Source: Terribacillus aidingensis (lineage in GTDB: Bacteria; Bacillota; Bacilli; Bacillales; Amphibacillaceae). From it: a DNA stretch of 64,000 nucleotides. Below, one piece after another: positions 23,706-33,292 of the stretch. The stretch is from positions 934,668 through 998,667 of the forward strand of contig NZ_OBEK01000002.1 in assembly GCF_900215625.1 (NCBI RefSeq). Reading direction: 5' to 3'. The translations under genes were made by a program, and so were the position numbers. The stretch's first letter is position 1; each line of letters opens with the position of its first letter. The notes under the pieces were generated by a model. It saw only the letters and a program-made list of their open reading frames with translations, had not been told where the DNA came from and searched no databases.

Positions 23706-24476
23706 TTAATAATTCGTATCACTGCCAAAGAAGTTCTTAAACGATTGGATATTCGTTGCGCGGTTCATCTCGGCGATGGACGTTGTTAACGGAATACCTT
23801 TTGGACAAACTTGGACGCAGTTTTGGGAGTTACCGCAGCTGCCGATGCCGCCTTCGCCCATTAAAGCTTCCAGACGTTCTCCCTTGTTCATTGCTCCTGT
23901 TGGGTGAGAGTTGAATAAACGTACTTGGGAAATCGGTGCAGGACCAATAAAGTCCGATTTGTCGTTTACGTTCGGGCATGCTTCCAAACATACTCCGCAA
24001 GTCATGCACTTGGATAGTTCGTAGGCCCACTGGCGTTTTTTCTCCGGCATACGCGGTCCTGGTCCAAGATCGTACGTGCCATCAATTGGCACCCACGCTT
24101 TGACTTTTTTCAAACTGTCGAACATTTGAGACCGGTCAACGGCCAAGTCACGAACGATTGGGAAAGTCGACATTGGCTCAAGACGGATTGGCTGCTCCAG
24201 TTTATCAATTAATGCAGCACAAGATTGTCTAGGCTCACCATTGATCACCATAGAGCAAGCTCCGCACACTTCCTCCAGACAGTTCATATCCCAGTAAATT
24301 GGCGTAGTATCTTTTCCTTCCGCATTCACCGGATTTCTGCGAATCTCCATTAATGCAGAAATAACATTCATATTCTCCCGGTATGGTACCTCAAACGTTT
24401 CTTCATAAGGAGCGCTGCTCGGATCGTTCTGACGCGTAACAATCAGGGTAACCGTCTCTTGTTTGGTCGCTTCCAT
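23706..24476 (-). CDS. sdhB: Succinate dehydrogenase iron-sulfur subunit
   Basis: 256 residues. It carries electrons from the flavoprotein to menaquinone in complex II. The [2Fe-2S] ligands are C66, C71, C74 and C86 (CLEEVCGAC and SC); the [4Fe-4S] motif is CMTCGVCLEACPN (about 158-170) and the [3Fe-4S] motif CGNSQNCVQVCPKG (about 213-226). Its start overlaps the sdhA stop by one base (TAATG). It is the last gene of sdhCAB. Confidence 0.97.
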   Translation of the reverse strand: MEATKQETVTLIVTRQNDPSSAPYEETFEVPYRENMNVISALMEIRRNPVNAEGKDTTPIYWDMNCLEEVCGACSMVINGEPRQSCAALIDKLEQPIRLEPMSTFPIVRDLAVDRSQMFDSLKKVKAWVPIDGTYDLGPGPRMPEKKRQWAYELSKCMTCGVCLEACPNVNDKSDFIGPAPISQVRLFNSHPTGAMNKGERLEALMGEGGIGSCGNSQNCVQVCPKGIPLTTSIAEMNRATNIQSFKNFFGSDTNY

Positions 24477-26245
24477 TATGCTTTTGCCTCCTTCGCTTTC
24501 GCTTGGCTGTAGTCACGTTTTCTTGGCTCGATATAGGAAGTGTCGACTGCTTCATAATAGATATGTGGTGAGTTGGTAGATTCATCATATCTAGCCATTG
24601 TTGTTTTCAAGAAATCTTCATCGTTACGTTCCGGGAATTCCGGCTTGTAATGGGCTCCGCGGCTCTCGTTCCGCTGGTATGCACCAATTGTCATCACACG
24701 TGCTAAGTGAAGCATATTCTTCAGCTGGCGTGTGAACATAACACCTTGGTTGCTCCAAAGCGACGTATCATGGATGTTGATATTGTTCCAGCGTTCCTGA
24801 AGCTCCTGCAGTTTATCGTCTGTTTTCAGCAGCTTGCTGTTTTCGCGAACAACTGTCACATTATCTGTCATCCACTCGCCAAGCTCACGATGCAGCTTGT
24901 ACGCATTTTCCTTTCCGTCCATCTTGATCAGCTTATCGAAGGACGCCTGCTCTTTTGCAAGGGCATCGTCGAACAGCTTGCTGGAAAGGTCATCTGCGTG
25001 TTTATCTAATCCGTCAATATATTTAATTGCATTCGGTCCTGCAACCATTCCGCCGTAGATAGCAGACAGCAGGGAGTTGGCGCCAAGACGATTCGCACCA
25101 TGCTGTGAGTAGTCACATTCTCCAGCTGCAAATATTCCTGGGATGTTTGTCATCTGATCATCGCTGATCCATAGACCGCCCATCGAATAGTGCACGGCCG
25201 GGAAGATTTTCATCGGTACTTTGCGCGGATCATCTCCAGCGAATTTCTCGTAGATTTCAATAATTCCACCCAGTTTGACATCCAATTCTTTCGGATCCTT
25301 ATGAGATAGATCCAGGTACACCATGTTCTCTCCATTGATACCGAGCTTTTGGTTTACACACACATCGAAAATTTCTCGAGTGGCGATATCACGCGGCACC
25401 AAGTTTCCGTAAGCCGGATACTTCTCTTCTAAGAAGTACCAAGGCTCACCATCTTTATACGTCCATACACGGCCGCCTTCTCCGCGGGCAGATTCACTCA
25501 TCAGGCGAAGTTTATCATCACCTGGTATCGCGGTCGGGTGAATCTGAATGAACTCTCCATTCGCATAAATTGCGCCTTGTTCGTACAACGCACCAGCAGC
25601 CGAACCTGTATTGATAATGGAGTTTGTGGATTTACCGAAGATGATCCCTGGTCCGCCTGTTGCCATAATGACAGCATCTGCACGCAATGCGCGCAATTCA
25701 TGGGATTGGATGTTCTGTGTCAGGATACCGCGACCGATACCTTCTTCATCAATGATTGCATGAACAAATTCCCAGCCCTCATATTTCGTTACGAGACCGG
25801 CTGTTTCGAAGCGGCGGACTTGTTCATCCAGCGCGTAAAGCAGCTGCTGGCCAGTCGTCGCACCAGCGTAAGCTGTCCGGTGGTATTGTGTACCCCCGAA
25901 ACGGCGGAAATCAAGCAGTCCTTCAGGCGTTCTGTTAAACATAACACCCATCCGGTCAAGCATATGGATGATGCTTGGTGCAGCATCACACATTCCTTTA
26001 ACCGGACCTTGGTTGGCAAGGAAGTCTCCGCCGTATACTGTATCGTCAAAATGTTCCCAAGTGGAATCGCCTTCCCCTTTCGTATTAACTGCGCCGTTAA
26101 TGCCACCTTGGGCACAAACAGAGTGGGAGCGTTTCACTGGAACAATCGATAATAAATCTACATGTACGCCAGCTTCTGCAGCTTTAATGGTAGCCATCAA
26201 GCCTGCAAGTCCCCCGCCGACGACCACTATGTTACGTTTACTCAT
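24476..26245 (-). CDS. sdhA: Succinate dehydrogenase flavoprotein subunit
   Basis: 589 residues. It oxidises succinate to fumarate on the cytoplasmic face. N-terminal FAD-binding VVVGGGLAGLMA; SHSVCAQGGINGA near 41-53 contains the His that carries covalent FAD; substrate-binding HPTAIPGDDKLRLMSE and ARGEGGRV near 236-260; C-terminal RNESRGAHYKPEFPERND. It follows sdhC by 32 bases in the operon. GGGGACTT is the ribosome site. Confidence 0.97.
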   Translation of the reverse strand: MSKRNIVVVGGGLAGLMATIKAAEAGVHVDLLSIVPVKRSHSVCAQGGINGAVNTKGEGDSTWEHFDDTVYGGDFLANQGPVKGMCDAAPSIIHMLDRMGVMFNRTPEGLLDFRRFGGTQYHRTAYAGATTGQQLLYALDEQVRRFETAGLVTKYEGWEFVHAIIDEEGIGRGILTQNIQSHELRALRADAVIMATGGPGIIFGKSTNSIINTGSAAGALYEQGAIYANGEFIQIHPTAIPGDDKLRLMSESARGEGGRVWTYKDGEPWYFLEEKYPAYGNLVPRDIATREIFDVCVNQKLGINGENMVYLDLSHKDPKELDVKLGGIIEIYEKFAGDDPRKVPMKIFPAVHYSMGGLWISDDQMTNIPGIFAAGECDYSQHGANRLGANSLLSAIYGGMVAGPNAIKYIDGLDKHADDLSSKLFDDALAKEQASFDKLIKMDGKENAYKLHRELGEWMTDNVTVVRENSKLLKTDDKLQELQERWNNINIHDTSLWSNQGVMFTRQLKNMLHLARVMTIGAYQRNESRGAHYKPEFPERNDEDFLKTTMARYDESTNSPHIYYEAVDTSYIEPRKRDYSQAKAKEAKA

Positions 26246-26277
26246 ATCTTTAAGTCCCCTTTCTTAAAGCTGCTATC

Positions 26278-26898
26278 TTATACGCCCATTCCGATTGCAA
26301 GCAAGGAACGTATTCCCAAATACGTAACGCCCAGGAATACAAACAGCGTCGCATATGTGGCGATTCGCTGAGAACGCGGTGACACGGTAATGCCCCAAGT
26401 AACCAGGAAACTCCATAACCCGTTCGCGAAGTGGAACGTTGTGGAAATGACGCCAATCAAGTAGAACCAGAAGAAGAATGGCTGCGTAAGAATCGCTTCC
26501 ATGAAATCAAAGTCAATCGTTTCCTGCGTAAAGATTGTAATAATACGAGTTTGATAGACATGCCACGCAATGAAGATCAATGTCACGATACCAGTGACCC
26601 GCTGCAGCAAGAACATTAAGTTACGGAAGTAGCCATATCTTCTCGTATTGTTCTTACCTGTCAATACAATGTACACACCGAGAATAGCATGGTAAAGGAT
26701 CGGTATGTAAATAACCACCCATTCAAGGACAAAGCGGAATGGAAGATCGTGCATGAAACCGGCAGCTTTATTAAAGCTGTCGCTTCCGTATGCAGCAAAA
26801 TGGTTGATTACCAAATGCTGGATAAGGAAGATTCCTATTGGAAGCACTCCCAACAACGAATGAAGCCTGCGGTAGAAAAACTCTCGATTCTCGTTCAT
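26278..26898 (-). CDS. sdhC: Succinate dehydrogenase cytochrome b558 subunit
   Basis: 206 residues, started at ATG 26898 with GAGGGGG upstream; an in-frame longer form reaching 27030 has no ribosome site and is not homologous. Five membrane helices anchor SdhAB and bind two b haems. Candidate haem histidines are in RRLHSLLG (about 13), QHLVINHFAAYG (about 28-34), YHAILG (about 70), IAWHVYQ (about 113) and TTFHFANG (about 155). It is first in sdhCAB, behind a strong promoter. Confidence 0.95.
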   Translation of the reverse strand: MNENREFFYRRLHSLLGVLPIGIFLIQHLVINHFAAYGSDSFNKAAGFMHDLPFRFVLEWVVIYIPILYHAILGVYIVLTGKNNTRRYGYFRNLMFLLQRVTGIVTLIFIAWHVYQTRIITIFTQETIDFDFMEAILTQPFFFWFYLIGVISTTFHFANGLWSFLVTWGITVSPRSQRIATYATLFVFLGVTYLGIRSLLAIGMGV

Positions 26899-27001
26899 AC
26901 GTACCCCCTCTGTAGCTCTCTGAATTAACAGAATGATTGCGTTTTCATAACCAGTCGTAAATAAGACCGATTGAAAACTAATATCCGTTATTAACAATAT
27001 T

Positions 27002-27030
27002 ATTGTATAACTATCAAATTTAGGCGTCAA
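27002..27030 (-). promoter_or_regulatory. Sigma-A promoter of sdhCAB
   Basis: Reverse strand: TTGACG (27030-27025), 17-bp spacer, TACAAT (27007-27002), about 100 bases before the sdhC start. The long leader leaves room for post-transcriptional control of the sdh mRNA, known in B. subtilis (FsrA), but I did not identify a site. Confidence 0.75.
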
Positions 27031-27218
27031 GAAAACGCTTCGAAAAAATTAATAAACAGTTTTTTTATTTTGTTAAATACAGACGAAACAGGTCGTTTTT
27101 TGTCAGCTGTGTAAACATTCTTAATTCCGCCAAAAGACAATAGCGGGAAGTACTGTTTTCGTGTTAAAGTGAATACAGATAACTTGTAATTGCAACAAGG
27201 CGGGAAAGGAAGACACGC

Positions 27219-27662
27219 ATGCAAAAAAGAATGCAAGAATTCGACAGAGATTATATGGAGCAGCTCATTACCCACGGAGCTGGTCATGATATATTGCGTT
27301 TTGTCAGTTTACCAGACTTATTAGGCGAGGACTCCTCCTCTATCCTTTATGTTCTTGGAAAGAAACTGGCGCGGAAAGTTAATCCAGCGTCCATGGAACA
27401 AATCGAGGATTTCTTTATCCAGATGGGCTGGGGAAACCTGAGTCTCGTCAAACAGAAACGGCATGAAATGACATTCCAGCTCTCCGGGGCTCCCGTCGTA
27501 CATAGATGGAACGTTGGTCTCGGGAAGGAATATCGCATGGAAGCAGGCTTCCTAGCTGCCAGTATAGAACAAATTCAAGAGCTTGTATGTGAAGTTGTAG
27601 ACGAAAACGTACCGAAACGGGAACATGTCCAGTTTCATGTATATTTTGCTAAAGAAGATTAA
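27219..27662 (+). CDS. yslB: YslB-family protein (DUF2507)
   Basis: 147 residues of the V4R-related DUF2507 family: the opening RMQEFDRDYMEQLITHGAGHDILRF carries the family's HGAGxDILR motif (quoted in part: LITHGAGHDILRF), followed by SLPDLLGEDSSSILYVLGK and LAASIEQIQ. It is cytosolic. The position next to sdhC, divergently oriented, is the B. subtilis one. Function not established; V4R-like domains bind small ligands. It has its own terminator. Confidence 0.9.
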   Translation: MQKRMQEFDRDYMEQLITHGAGHDILRFVSLPDLLGEDSSSILYVLGKKLARKVNPASMEQIEDFFIQMGWGNLSLVKQKRHEMTFQLSGAPVVHRWNVGLGKEYRMEAGFLAASIEQIQELVCEVVDENVPKREHVQFHVYFAKED

Positions 27663-27670
27663 TCGATAAA

Positions 27671-27702
27671 GACGTGTGGAGACTCTCACACGTCTTTTTT
27701 GT
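27671..27702 (+). terminator. Terminator of yslB
   Basis: GACGTGTG/CACACGTC stem followed by six T on the plus strand. Confidence 0.85.
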
Positions 27703-27865
27703 ATGCTTTCATTATTTGTATTTCTCTTTCAAGGCTGATACAACCTCGGGTCTTGCGATAATAAAGGAATAATAAAGCGGGCGAGCTCAATTGTTTTATA
27801 TGCGAAATAAAACCCAGCGTACTTTTTAATAAACCTGTTTCCTTGAAAAGTCCATTCTGGATGAA

Positions 27866-28156
27866 TTAAAAAGAAGCTTTCGCTGCACCACGCATCGAAA
27901 GATCTGCTTGGCAGCTTGCCTTTGCTATATAATTTACGGCAGCAGCAATGTCCATCCAATATGTATTCCAATCTGCTCCGTTCAACATATCTGCCTTCGG
28001 ATGATCTGCTATAAACTGCTTCACATCATCATAAGGGAAAGGTTCCTGGAGACGGAGAGACAATATTTCTCCCGAGGTTCTAGTCCATTCCTCTAGTACA
28101 ACTGTCTGTATAAGCTGATATACAGTTGTTTTTGCATAATAATTACCTTCTTGCAT
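27866..28156 (-). CDS. Orphan gene, possibly frameshifted at its 3' end
   Basis: From ATG 28156, four to five bases from GAGGAG, the frame gives 96 residues ending AAKASF (a start at 28174 would add six). Family not recognised; DDVKQFIADHPKADMLNGAD and TYWMDIAAAVNYIAK look like a helical cytosolic protein. Directly after a T5 run at the stop, another frame continues FLIHPEWTFQGNRFIKKYAG and ARFIIPLLSQDPRLYQP to a TGA at 27729. This suggests the original protein was about 140 residues and a slip in the T run truncated it. It occupies the place of lysC in B. subtilis. Confidence 0.5.
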   Translation of the reverse strand: MQEGNYYAKTTVYQLIQTVVLEEWTRTSGEILSLRLQEPFPYDDVKQFIADHPKADMLNGADWNTYWMDIAAAVNYIAKASCQADLSMRGAAKASF

Positions 28157-28173
28157 CATTCTCCTCTTTCTCA

Positions 28174-28209
28174 TAAAAAATAGGCCAGGCCATCATAAGC
28201 CTGGTCTAT
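28174..28209 (-). terminator. Terminator of uvrC
   Basis: An ATAGxCCAGGC/GCCTGGxCTAT stem with a reverse-strand run of six T. It overlaps the uvrC stop. Confidence 0.85.
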
Positions 28210-30008
28210 TCTTGTTCATCCTCTTGTTCATCTTGCGGGTTATTCAAATGATTCAATATAACTTGCGCAGTTGGTGCTGGTATACCAAGCTTGCTAATTT
28301 CTTCGACGGAAGCTTCCTGGATAGCTGGTACTGATTTGAAATGGCGCATAAGCAGTCTTCTGCGCTTCTCCCCTACGCCAGGAATATCATCCAGCTTGGA
28401 TTTGATCGCACTTTTGCCGCGAAGCTGACGGTGGAAGCTGATGGCAAAGCGATGGACTTCATCCTGTATCCGCTGAACCAAATAAAAATCCTGTGTATTT
28501 CGGTCAAAATTAACGACTTCTGGGGGTGTGCCGTAAAGCAATTCACTCGTTCGGTGCTTGTCATCCTTTGCAAGTCCGCAAACCGGGATATCTAATCCAA
28601 GTTCGTCCTCCAGAACTTCCAAGGCAGCGCTCATTTGGCCTTTTCCGCCGTCAATGACAATTAAGTCAGGCAGCGGCAGGTTATCCTGCAATACACGCTT
28701 GTAGCGGCGTCTGATGACTTCCCGCATCGTATCGTAATCATCCGGACCTTTTACATCACGTACTTTGTACTTTCGATATTCTTTTTTGTCAGGACGCCCA
28801 TCGGTGAAAACAATCATCGCTGACACTGGATCGGTTCCTTGAATATTCGAGTTATCAAAAGCTTCAATGCGATGCGGCGTTTCAATATTCAGCTTTTCTC
28901 CAAGTGACTCTACTGCTTTGATCGTTCGGTCTTCATCACGCTCAATAAGCGAGAATTTTTCTTTAATAGCGATTTTTGCATTCTTTCTGGCAAGCTCCAC
29001 TAGTTCTTTTTTTCGGCCTCGGAATGGGATGGCAACATCGGTATCCAGTAACTGCTGCAACCCTTCCACGTTCGTGCCAATAGGTACGAGCACCTGTTTT
29101 GGCATCAAGTGGTTTTGATGTAAATAGAAACGCCCGACAAAGGTAAGGAATGTTTCTTCTGGTTCATCAAAGAACGGGAACATGCTGACATCACGCTCAA
29201 TCAGCTTGCCTTGGCGGATAAAGAATACTTGCACGCACATCCAGCCTTTGTCATAAGCAAAACCGAAAACGTCTCTGTCTGTCTGATCCGTCAATGTCAT
29301 CTTCTGCTGCTCCATGACGGATTCAATATGCTGGATTTGATCACGCAATTCTTTTGCCCGTTCAAAATCAAGTTCTTCCGATGCTTCCTGCATCCTTTGC
29401 TGCAAATCCTTCTTAATCTGATGGTGTCCGCCATTTAAGAAGGTCGTAATATTTTGTACGATATTACGGTTTGTTTCTTGGGAAACAGGATATACGCAAG
29501 GACCAAGGCATTGGTGCATATGGTAATACAAGCAAACACGGTCCGGCATCGTATTGCATTTACGCAGCGGGTAAAGCCTGTCCAGCAGTTTCTTCGTTTC
29601 CCTGGCTGCGATGACGTTCGGATACGGTCCAAAGTATTTGCCTTTATCTTTTTTCACTTTTCGTGTCACCAGCAAGCGCGGCTGTTCTTCTGCTGTAATT
29701 TTCAAATAGGGATATGTCTTATCATCCTTTAGCAGGATGTTATATTTGGGATCGTATTTTTTGATTAAATTCATTTCTAGAATGAGTGCTTCGATTTCGG
29801 AGGAGGTGACAATATATTCGAAATCGACAATCTCTGCGACAAGCCGCTGTGTTTTGCGGTCGTGTGCACCAGTAAAATAGGAGCGCACGCGATTGCGGAG
29901 TGTCTTAGACTTTCCAACATAGATGACTGTCCCATTTTTATCTTTCATCAAATAACAGCCAGGCTGCGGCGGCAGAACAGCGAGTTTATCTGTAATCGTC
30001 TTGTTCAT
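28206..30008 (-). CDS. uvrC: Excinuclease ABC subunit C
   Basis: 600 residues. It makes the 3' and 5' incisions in nucleotide excision repair with UvrA and UvrB. GIY-YIG nuclease domain with [20 protein letters not shown] (14-33), UVR motif ([20 protein letters not shown], about 202-221) that contacts UvrB, RNase-H-like domain with [20 protein letters not shown] (about 382-401) and VIDGGKGQM, and a C-terminal double helix-hairpin-helix ([16 protein letters not shown], about 540-560). It follows trxA as in B. subtilis. Confidence 0.97.
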   Translation of the reverse strand: MNKTITDKLAVLPPQPGCYLMKDKNGTVIYVGKSKTLRNRVRSYFTGAHDRKTQRLVAEIVDFEYIVTSSEIEALILEMNLIKKYDPKYNILLKDDKTYPYLKITAEEQPRLLVTRKVKKDKGKYFGPYPNVIAARETKKLLDRLYPLRKCNTMPDRVCLYYHMHQCLGPCVYPVSQETNRNIVQNITTFLNGGHHQIKKDLQQRMQEASEELDFERAKELRDQIQHIESVMEQQKMTLTDQTDRDVFGFAYDKGWMCVQVFFIRQGKLIERDVSMFPFFDEPEETFLTFVGRFYLHQNHLMPKQVLVPIGTNVEGLQQLLDTDVAIPFRGRKKELVELARKNAKIAIKEKFSLIERDEDRTIKAVESLGEKLNIETPHRIEAFDNSNIQGTDPVSAMIVFTDGRPDKKEYRKYKVRDVKGPDDYDTMREVIRRRYKRVLQDNLPLPDLIVIDGGKGQMSAALEVLEDELGLDIPVCGLAKDDKHRTSELLYGTPPEVVNFDRNTQDFYLVQRIQDEVHRFAISFHRQLRGKSAIKSKLDDIPGVGEKRRRLLMRHFKSVPAIQEASVEEISKLGIPAPTAQVILNHLNNPQDEQEDEQE

Positions 30009-30045
30009 TCGCTTTCCCCTCTATACTATTCTTTACATAAAGGAA

Positions 30046-30070
30046 CCCTTGCTACAGAAAGTAACAAGGG
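30046..30070 (-). terminator. Terminator of trxA
   Basis: CCCTTGxTAC/GTAxCAAGGG stem with a five-base loop, followed by TTCCTTTA on the reverse strand, between trxA and uvrC. Confidence 0.7.
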
Positions 30071-30087
30071 ATCCAATTCATGATTGC

Positions 30088-30402
30088 TTACGCGTGTTTG
30101 TTTACTAGCTCAACAAGAGCTTCTTTTGGCTGGTAACCAATAACTTGGTCTACAACTTCGCCATCTTTGAAAAGAAGCAAAGTCGGAATGCTCATTACGC
30201 CGAATTTACCAGCAGTTGCTTGGTTTTCATCAACGTCGAGTTTTACGATTTTGACTTTATCGCTCATTTCGCCATCGATTTCTTCCAATACTGGAGCGAT
30301 CATTTTACAAGGGCCGCACCAAGTTGCCCAAAAGTCAGCAAGGACAAGTCCTTGACCAGTTTCTGTACTAAAGTTTGAATCCGTTGCATTTACAATTGCC
30401 AT
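30088..30402 (-). CDS. trxA: Thioredoxin
   Basis: 104 residues, the classic length. It reduces protein disulfides in the cytosol using thioredoxin reductase. Active site [10 protein letters not shown] (C29, C32), buried D23 (LADFWA), cis-Pro in MSIPTLLLF near 71-79. It is preceded by a perfect AGGAGG site. In B. subtilis etfA precedes it; here yshE does. Confidence 0.97.
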   Translation of the reverse strand: MAIVNATDSNFSTETGQGLVLADFWATWCGPCKMIAPVLEEIDGEMSDKVKIVKLDVDENQATAGKFGVMSIPTLLLFKDGEVVDQVIGYQPKEALVELVNKHA

Positions 30403-30501
30403 TGTCTATTCCTCCTAAATAAAGCTTTCACCAGAGTATAGCACTGCTGAAGTCCGGAACGCTACTAGTTTGCTTAGAAGGCTCCATTCCTAAACATCGT
30501 A

Positions 30502-30906
30502 CTAAATACTTGCTCCTATAACATAAGACAATCCTACGGAAATAACAAGCGAAATAAACCCTACTGCGCGATTATCATTCGCAATCTCCTTGTCAATCTT
30601 GTAAGTCGGCGTCAGGAACTCAAAGATAAAATAACCGATCAGCAGCATGACGAAGCCGACAGAACTCCACACAATACTCTCTAAGATACCATCATTATGT
30701 TCATAAGAAAAACGAAGCACATTCGCAATTCCGAACATCTTTCCCCCTGTCGCCATCGCTACTGATAAGTTTCCTCGTCTGATTTCTTCCCAGTTCTTAT
30801 AAGAAGTAACCAGCTCGAAAATAGCCATGAATACAATAATGCTCAATACTGCCACACTATAGCGAGCAGCTGTCAGGACAAACGTATTTTCCCAAAATGA
30901 CTCCAT
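30502..30906 (-). CDS. yshE: DUF350 membrane protein YshE
   Basis: 134 residues with four hydrophobic helices (about 10-31, 47-66 weak, 75-97, 110-131). The FGIANVLRFSYEHNDGILESIVW and NDNRAVGFISLVISVGLSY segments are the two half-repeats of DUF350. Function unknown. It follows mutS2 by 21 bases, as yshE does in B. subtilis. The fatty-acid degradation genes that follow yshE there are missing here. Confidence 0.88.
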   Translation of the reverse strand: MESFWENTFVLTAARYSVAVLSIIVFMAIFELVTSYKNWEEIRRGNLSVAMATGGKMFGIANVLRFSYEHNDGILESIVWSSVGFVMLLIGYFIFEFLTPTYKIDKEIANDNRAVGFISLVISVGLSYVIGASI

Positions 30907-30927
30907 AACTTCGAATTCCCCCGGTCG

Positions 30928-33270
30928 TTACTGAAATTCCAGCACGGTAACACCAGTTCCGCCTTCACTCATACCGCCGGAGCGATGATTTTTCACGGCA
31001 CGATGACGCTTGGCAAATTCCTGCACACCTGTCCGCAATGCGCCTGTTCCTTTACCATGAATAATTGATACTTGCGGATATCCCGCTAATAGTGCATCAT
31101 CCACATATTTCTCTACGCGGCGCAGTGCATCTTCGTATCGTTCTCCGCGCAAATCCAGCTCTGTGCTTACATGATAGGCGGAGCCCTTTACAGTGGCTAC
31201 CGGCTTTTCTTTTAATGTATCTTGTCTCTTTACGAATTCAACGTCTTTTCGTTTCGCTTTTATTTTCATAATTCCAATTTGGAGTAAATATTCTTTGTCG
31301 CTGACCTTCTCGACAACTGTTCCTTTTTGGCCGAGTGTGAGCAGAAGTACTTCGTCACCAGGCATGAGCTGCTGGGATTCCTTCGATTTTGGTGCTGATT
31401 TGGCACCTTTTTTAGCAAGCTCTGGTGAAGCATCCTCCAGCCGTTTTCGCGCTTCAATAATTTCATGCTCTTTTACACTAGCTTGATTTTTCATCGTACG
31501 AAGCGAGCTGACAATTTCTTCTGCTTCTTCCCGCGCTCTTTCTACCGCTTTAGCAGCTTTTTCTTCTGCTTTTTGGTAAAGACGTTCCCGCTTGGCGTCA
31601 AACTCCTGCCATTGCTTCTCCAAATCCTGCTTCAGCGCCTCTGCTTGTTCCAGCTGTGTTCTGGCAGTTTCATAATCCTGTTCTGCTTGACGGCGAGAAG
31701 TCTCTAAGGAAGCTATCATGTTTTCCACACTCTTCGAATCAGTACCAATCAGTTCTTTTGCACTTTCGATTACAGATTCTTTTAAGCCGAGACGGCGTGA
31801 TATCTCAAAGGCATTACTGCGTCCCGGTACACCAATTAAGAGACGATACGTTGGCTTCAGTGTTTCGACATCAAATTCCACGCTGGCGTTTACAACACGC
31901 TCTCGGTTAAATCCATATGCCTTCAGCTCCGGATAGTGTGTTGTAGCTACAACGGACGCACCGCGCTTGATTGTCTCATCCAAAATACTCATTGCTAATG
32001 CGGCACCTTCCTGAGGATCTGTACCGGCACCAAGTTCATCGAACAAAACAAGTGATTGATGATCGACTTGCTGCAAAATATCCACGATGTTCACCATATG
32101 TGAACTAAATGTACTCAAGCTTTGTTCAATAGACTGTTCATCGCCAATGTCTGCAAACACATCGGTAAAGACAGCCATCTCTCCGCCATCAAGTGCCGGC
32201 ACTTGCAAACCGGACTGAGCCATAAGTGTACAAAGGCCGATTGTCTTGATTGTGACCGTTTTACCGCCGGTATTCGGTCCGGTAATCACGATGGTGGAAT
32301 AATCTTCTCCAAGGTCAATATCATTCGCTACCACTTCGTCTGGATCGATGAGCGGATGTCTTGCCTGCTTCAAATGAATAATACCTTGATCGTTCATTTT
32401 CGGCATGGAACAGCGCATCACCGCGCCCAGCTTTGCTCTAGCTGCTATAAAGTCAATCTGACCAAGAATCTCAATATTAGCGAGCAAGATCGCTTCATCT
32501 TCAGCAACTCGCATACTGATTTCTTTTAAAATTCGTTCAACCTCTGCTTTTTCCTGCGCTCGTGCTTCCTGCAGCTGGTTATTCATATCTACAACAGCTT
32601 GCGGCTCCATGAACAATGTCTGTCCAGAGGAAGACTGGTCATGCACAATACCGCCGATTGCTCCGCGATATTCTTGTTTGACCGGCAGCACATAGCGATC
32701 ATTTCGAATTGTAATAATAGAATCGGATAACATCTTGCTTTTCGATCGGGTATAAGATTCTAATTTCTCTCTTACTCTGCTTTCATTCGTACGGATTTTA
32801 GTACGGATTCCGCGCAAACGGTCTGATGCGCCGTCCATCACACGTCCATGATCATCAATGGCGTTTTTTATATGGCGCTCCAAGTCGCTTAACGAAACAA
32901 GCTGTTCAACAAGTGCCCGAATAATCGGCAGTTCAAGGTCTTCCAATTCTTCTACGAAATGTTTCAAATTCTTTCCGCCATAAATGGTGCTGGCAATATC
33001 CAGGCACTCATTGGCATTCAAAATGCCGCCAATTACCGCTCGCTTCACACTTGCACCGATATCATGAATCCCGCCGAGCGGTATTCCTCCGCGAAGACGG
33101 ATAATGGAAGCCGCTTCATCCGTTTCCGCTTGCAGCCGCTCGACTGCTTCTAATTCGGTTGCTGGCTGGATTTGCATCGTTCTTTTTTTGCCAAGTGAAG
33201 ATGCAGCTTGTTCACTCAGCATTTGGATGATTTTATCAAATTCCAACACACGGAATATTCGTTTGTTCAT
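30928..33270 (-). CDS. mutS2: MutS2 ATPase/endonuclease
   Basis: 780 residues. A MutS core without mismatch-recognition domains, with Walker [11 protein letters not shown] (about 333-342), Walker [14 protein letters not shown] (about 408-420), a long coiled-coil clamp (about 515-620) and a C-terminal Smr nuclease domain with [12 protein letters not shown] and [10 protein letters not shown]. Recent work gives Bacillus MutS2 a role in rescuing collided ribosomes, as well as in recombination control. It is followed by yshE. Confidence 0.96.
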   Translation of the reverse strand: MNKRIFRVLEFDKIIQMLSEQAASSLGKKRTMQIQPATELEAVERLQAETDEAASIIRLRGGIPLGGIHDIGASVKRAVIGGILNANECLDIASTIYGGKNLKHFVEELEDLELPIIRALVEQLVSLSDLERHIKNAIDDHGRVMDGASDRLRGIRTKIRTNESRVREKLESYTRSKSKMLSDSIITIRNDRYVLPVKQEYRGAIGGIVHDQSSSGQTLFMEPQAVVDMNNQLQEARAQEKAEVERILKEISMRVAEDEAILLANIEILGQIDFIAARAKLGAVMRCSMPKMNDQGIIHLKQARHPLIDPDEVVANDIDLGEDYSTIVITGPNTGGKTVTIKTIGLCTLMAQSGLQVPALDGGEMAVFTDVFADIGDEQSIEQSLSTFSSHMVNIVDILQQVDHQSLVLFDELGAGTDPQEGAALAMSILDETIKRGASVVATTHYPELKAYGFNRERVVNASVEFDVETLKPTYRLLIGVPGRSNAFEISRRLGLKESVIESAKELIGTDSKSVENMIASLETSRRQAEQDYETARTQLEQAEALKQDLEKQWQEFDAKRERLYQKAEEKAAKAVERAREEAEEIVSSLRTMKNQASVKEHEIIEARKRLEDASPELAKKGAKSAPKSKESQQLMPGDEVLLLTLGQKGTVVEKVSDKEYLLQIGIMKIKAKRKDVEFVKRQDTLKEKPVATVKGSAYHVSTELDLRGERYEDALRRVEKYVDDALLAGYPQVSIIHGKGTGALRTGVQEFAKRHRAVKNHRSGGMSEGGTGVTVLEFQ

Positions 33271-33292
33271 TTTTTCCCCTCACTTTTAGCAG

